Assembly: GCA_003566935.1 (NCBI GenBank)
Contig: PXBM01000279.1
Coordinates: 1-6,374, forward strand
Source: Syntrophomonadaceae bacterium
GTDB taxonomy: Bacteria > Bacillota > Dethiobacteria > DTU022
Direction: 5' to 3'
DNA length: 6,374 bases
Shown: positions 6,094 to 6,374 of the stretch, in pieces
Layout: every line of letters begins with the position of its first letter
Numbering within the stretch: position 1 is the first letter of the stretch
Made by a program: the position numbers and the translations under genes
The notes under the pieces: generated by a model
What the model saw: only the letters and a program-made list of their open reading frames with translations
Databases searched by the model: none
What the model was told of the DNA's origin: nothing

Positions 6094-6374
6094 ATGAAAA
6101 ATGACCGTTTAAATTATATCGGTGTAACCGCAGTGCTATTCTTATTCTGGGTAGCAGTAAGCGGGACCCTGGAGTGGCCGCAGCTTGTGGTTGGCTTAGC
6201 AGCGGCCATTTTTGTCACTTTTTTTAATCGCACCATGCTGATAACTGCTGAAGATAGGCCTCCTGTCCGGCTAAAAACTCTTGCCTGGCTGCTTGGCTAT
6301 TTCTTTAAACTTATATCTGATATATTTGTAGCAAACTTTCAGGTTGCCTGGCTGGTTTTACATCCTAAAATGCC
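6094..6374 (+). CDS. mnhE: Na+/H+ antiporter subunit E (MnhE/MrpE), partial, 3' end outside window
   Basis: The frame from ATG 6094 stays open to the right edge, giving 93 complete codons. The product starts with a short charged head, then a hydrophobic helix with F-W-V-A-V-S-G (about residues 18-24), a second helix with G-L-A-A-A (34-38) and a third region, FFKLISDIFVANFQVAWLVL, ending in H-P-K. The pattern of helix, then K-L-x-x-D-I-x-x-A-N-x-x-V-A, then L-x-P-K is characteristic of the small MrpE/MnhE subunit of multisubunit cation/proton antiporters. These complexes exchange Na+ for H+ and need several other subunits, which would be expected downstream. The same strand and lack of a terminator after rnfB suggest co-transcription with, or closeness to, the rnf operon. 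Identification rests on about half the gene. Confidence 0.8.
   Translation, partial: MKNDRLNYIGVTAVLFLFWVAVSGTLEWPQLVVGLAAAIFVTFFNRTMLITAEDRPPVRLKTLAWLLGYFFKLISDIFVANFQVAWLVLHPKM

Overview
The window holds a complete six-gene rnf operon in the order C-D-G-E-A-B. It encodes the membrane-bound Rnf complex (ferredoxin:NAD+ oxidoreductase coupled to Na+ or H+ translocation). Upstream is the 3' end of a folC-like gene. Downstream is the 5' part of an mnhE/mrpE-like gene, a subunit of multisubunit Na+/H+ antiporters. All genes are on the + strand.

The C-D-G-E-A-B order, the strong AGGAGG-type ribosome binding sites, a GTG start and the long multi-cluster RnfB point to an anaerobic bacterium of the Clostridia (Bacillota) type. 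Proteobacterial rnf operons usually run A-B-C-D-G-E. The species cannot be named from this sequence. Next to an Mrp-type antiporter gene, a Na+-cycling (perhaps alkaliphilic or halophilic) anaerobe is plausible, but that is inference.

Layout: 2-202, folC C-terminus; 203-323, spacer with a 22-bp imperfect palindrome; 324-1646, rnfC; 1674-2645, rnfD; 2638-3810, rnfG; 3810-4436, rnfE; 4437-4486, spacer with an 8-bp-stem hairpin; 4487-5068, rnfA; 5126-5986, rnfB; 5987-6093, spacer; 6094 to the right edge, mnhE-like. rnfD/rnfG overlap by 8 nt and rnfG/rnfE by 1 nt (TAATG), so D-G-E look translationally coupled.

How the parts work together (family knowledge): RnfB takes electrons from reduced ferredoxin through its iron-sulfur clusters. 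The RnfA/RnfE pair carries them across the membrane through a shared [2Fe-2S] site. The covalent flavins of RnfG and RnfD pass them on, and RnfC reduces NAD+ on the cytoplasmic face. The ion gradient formed could then be used or exchanged by an Mrp-type antiporter.

The most unusual feature is RnfG. It is 390 residues long, about twice the usual size. After its normal RnfG part it carries two further FMN_bind-type domains, about 72% identical to each other, each with an intact D-x-x-T-G-A-T flavinylation motif. The protein therefore has three predicted covalent FMN sites, all expected on the outer face of the membrane.
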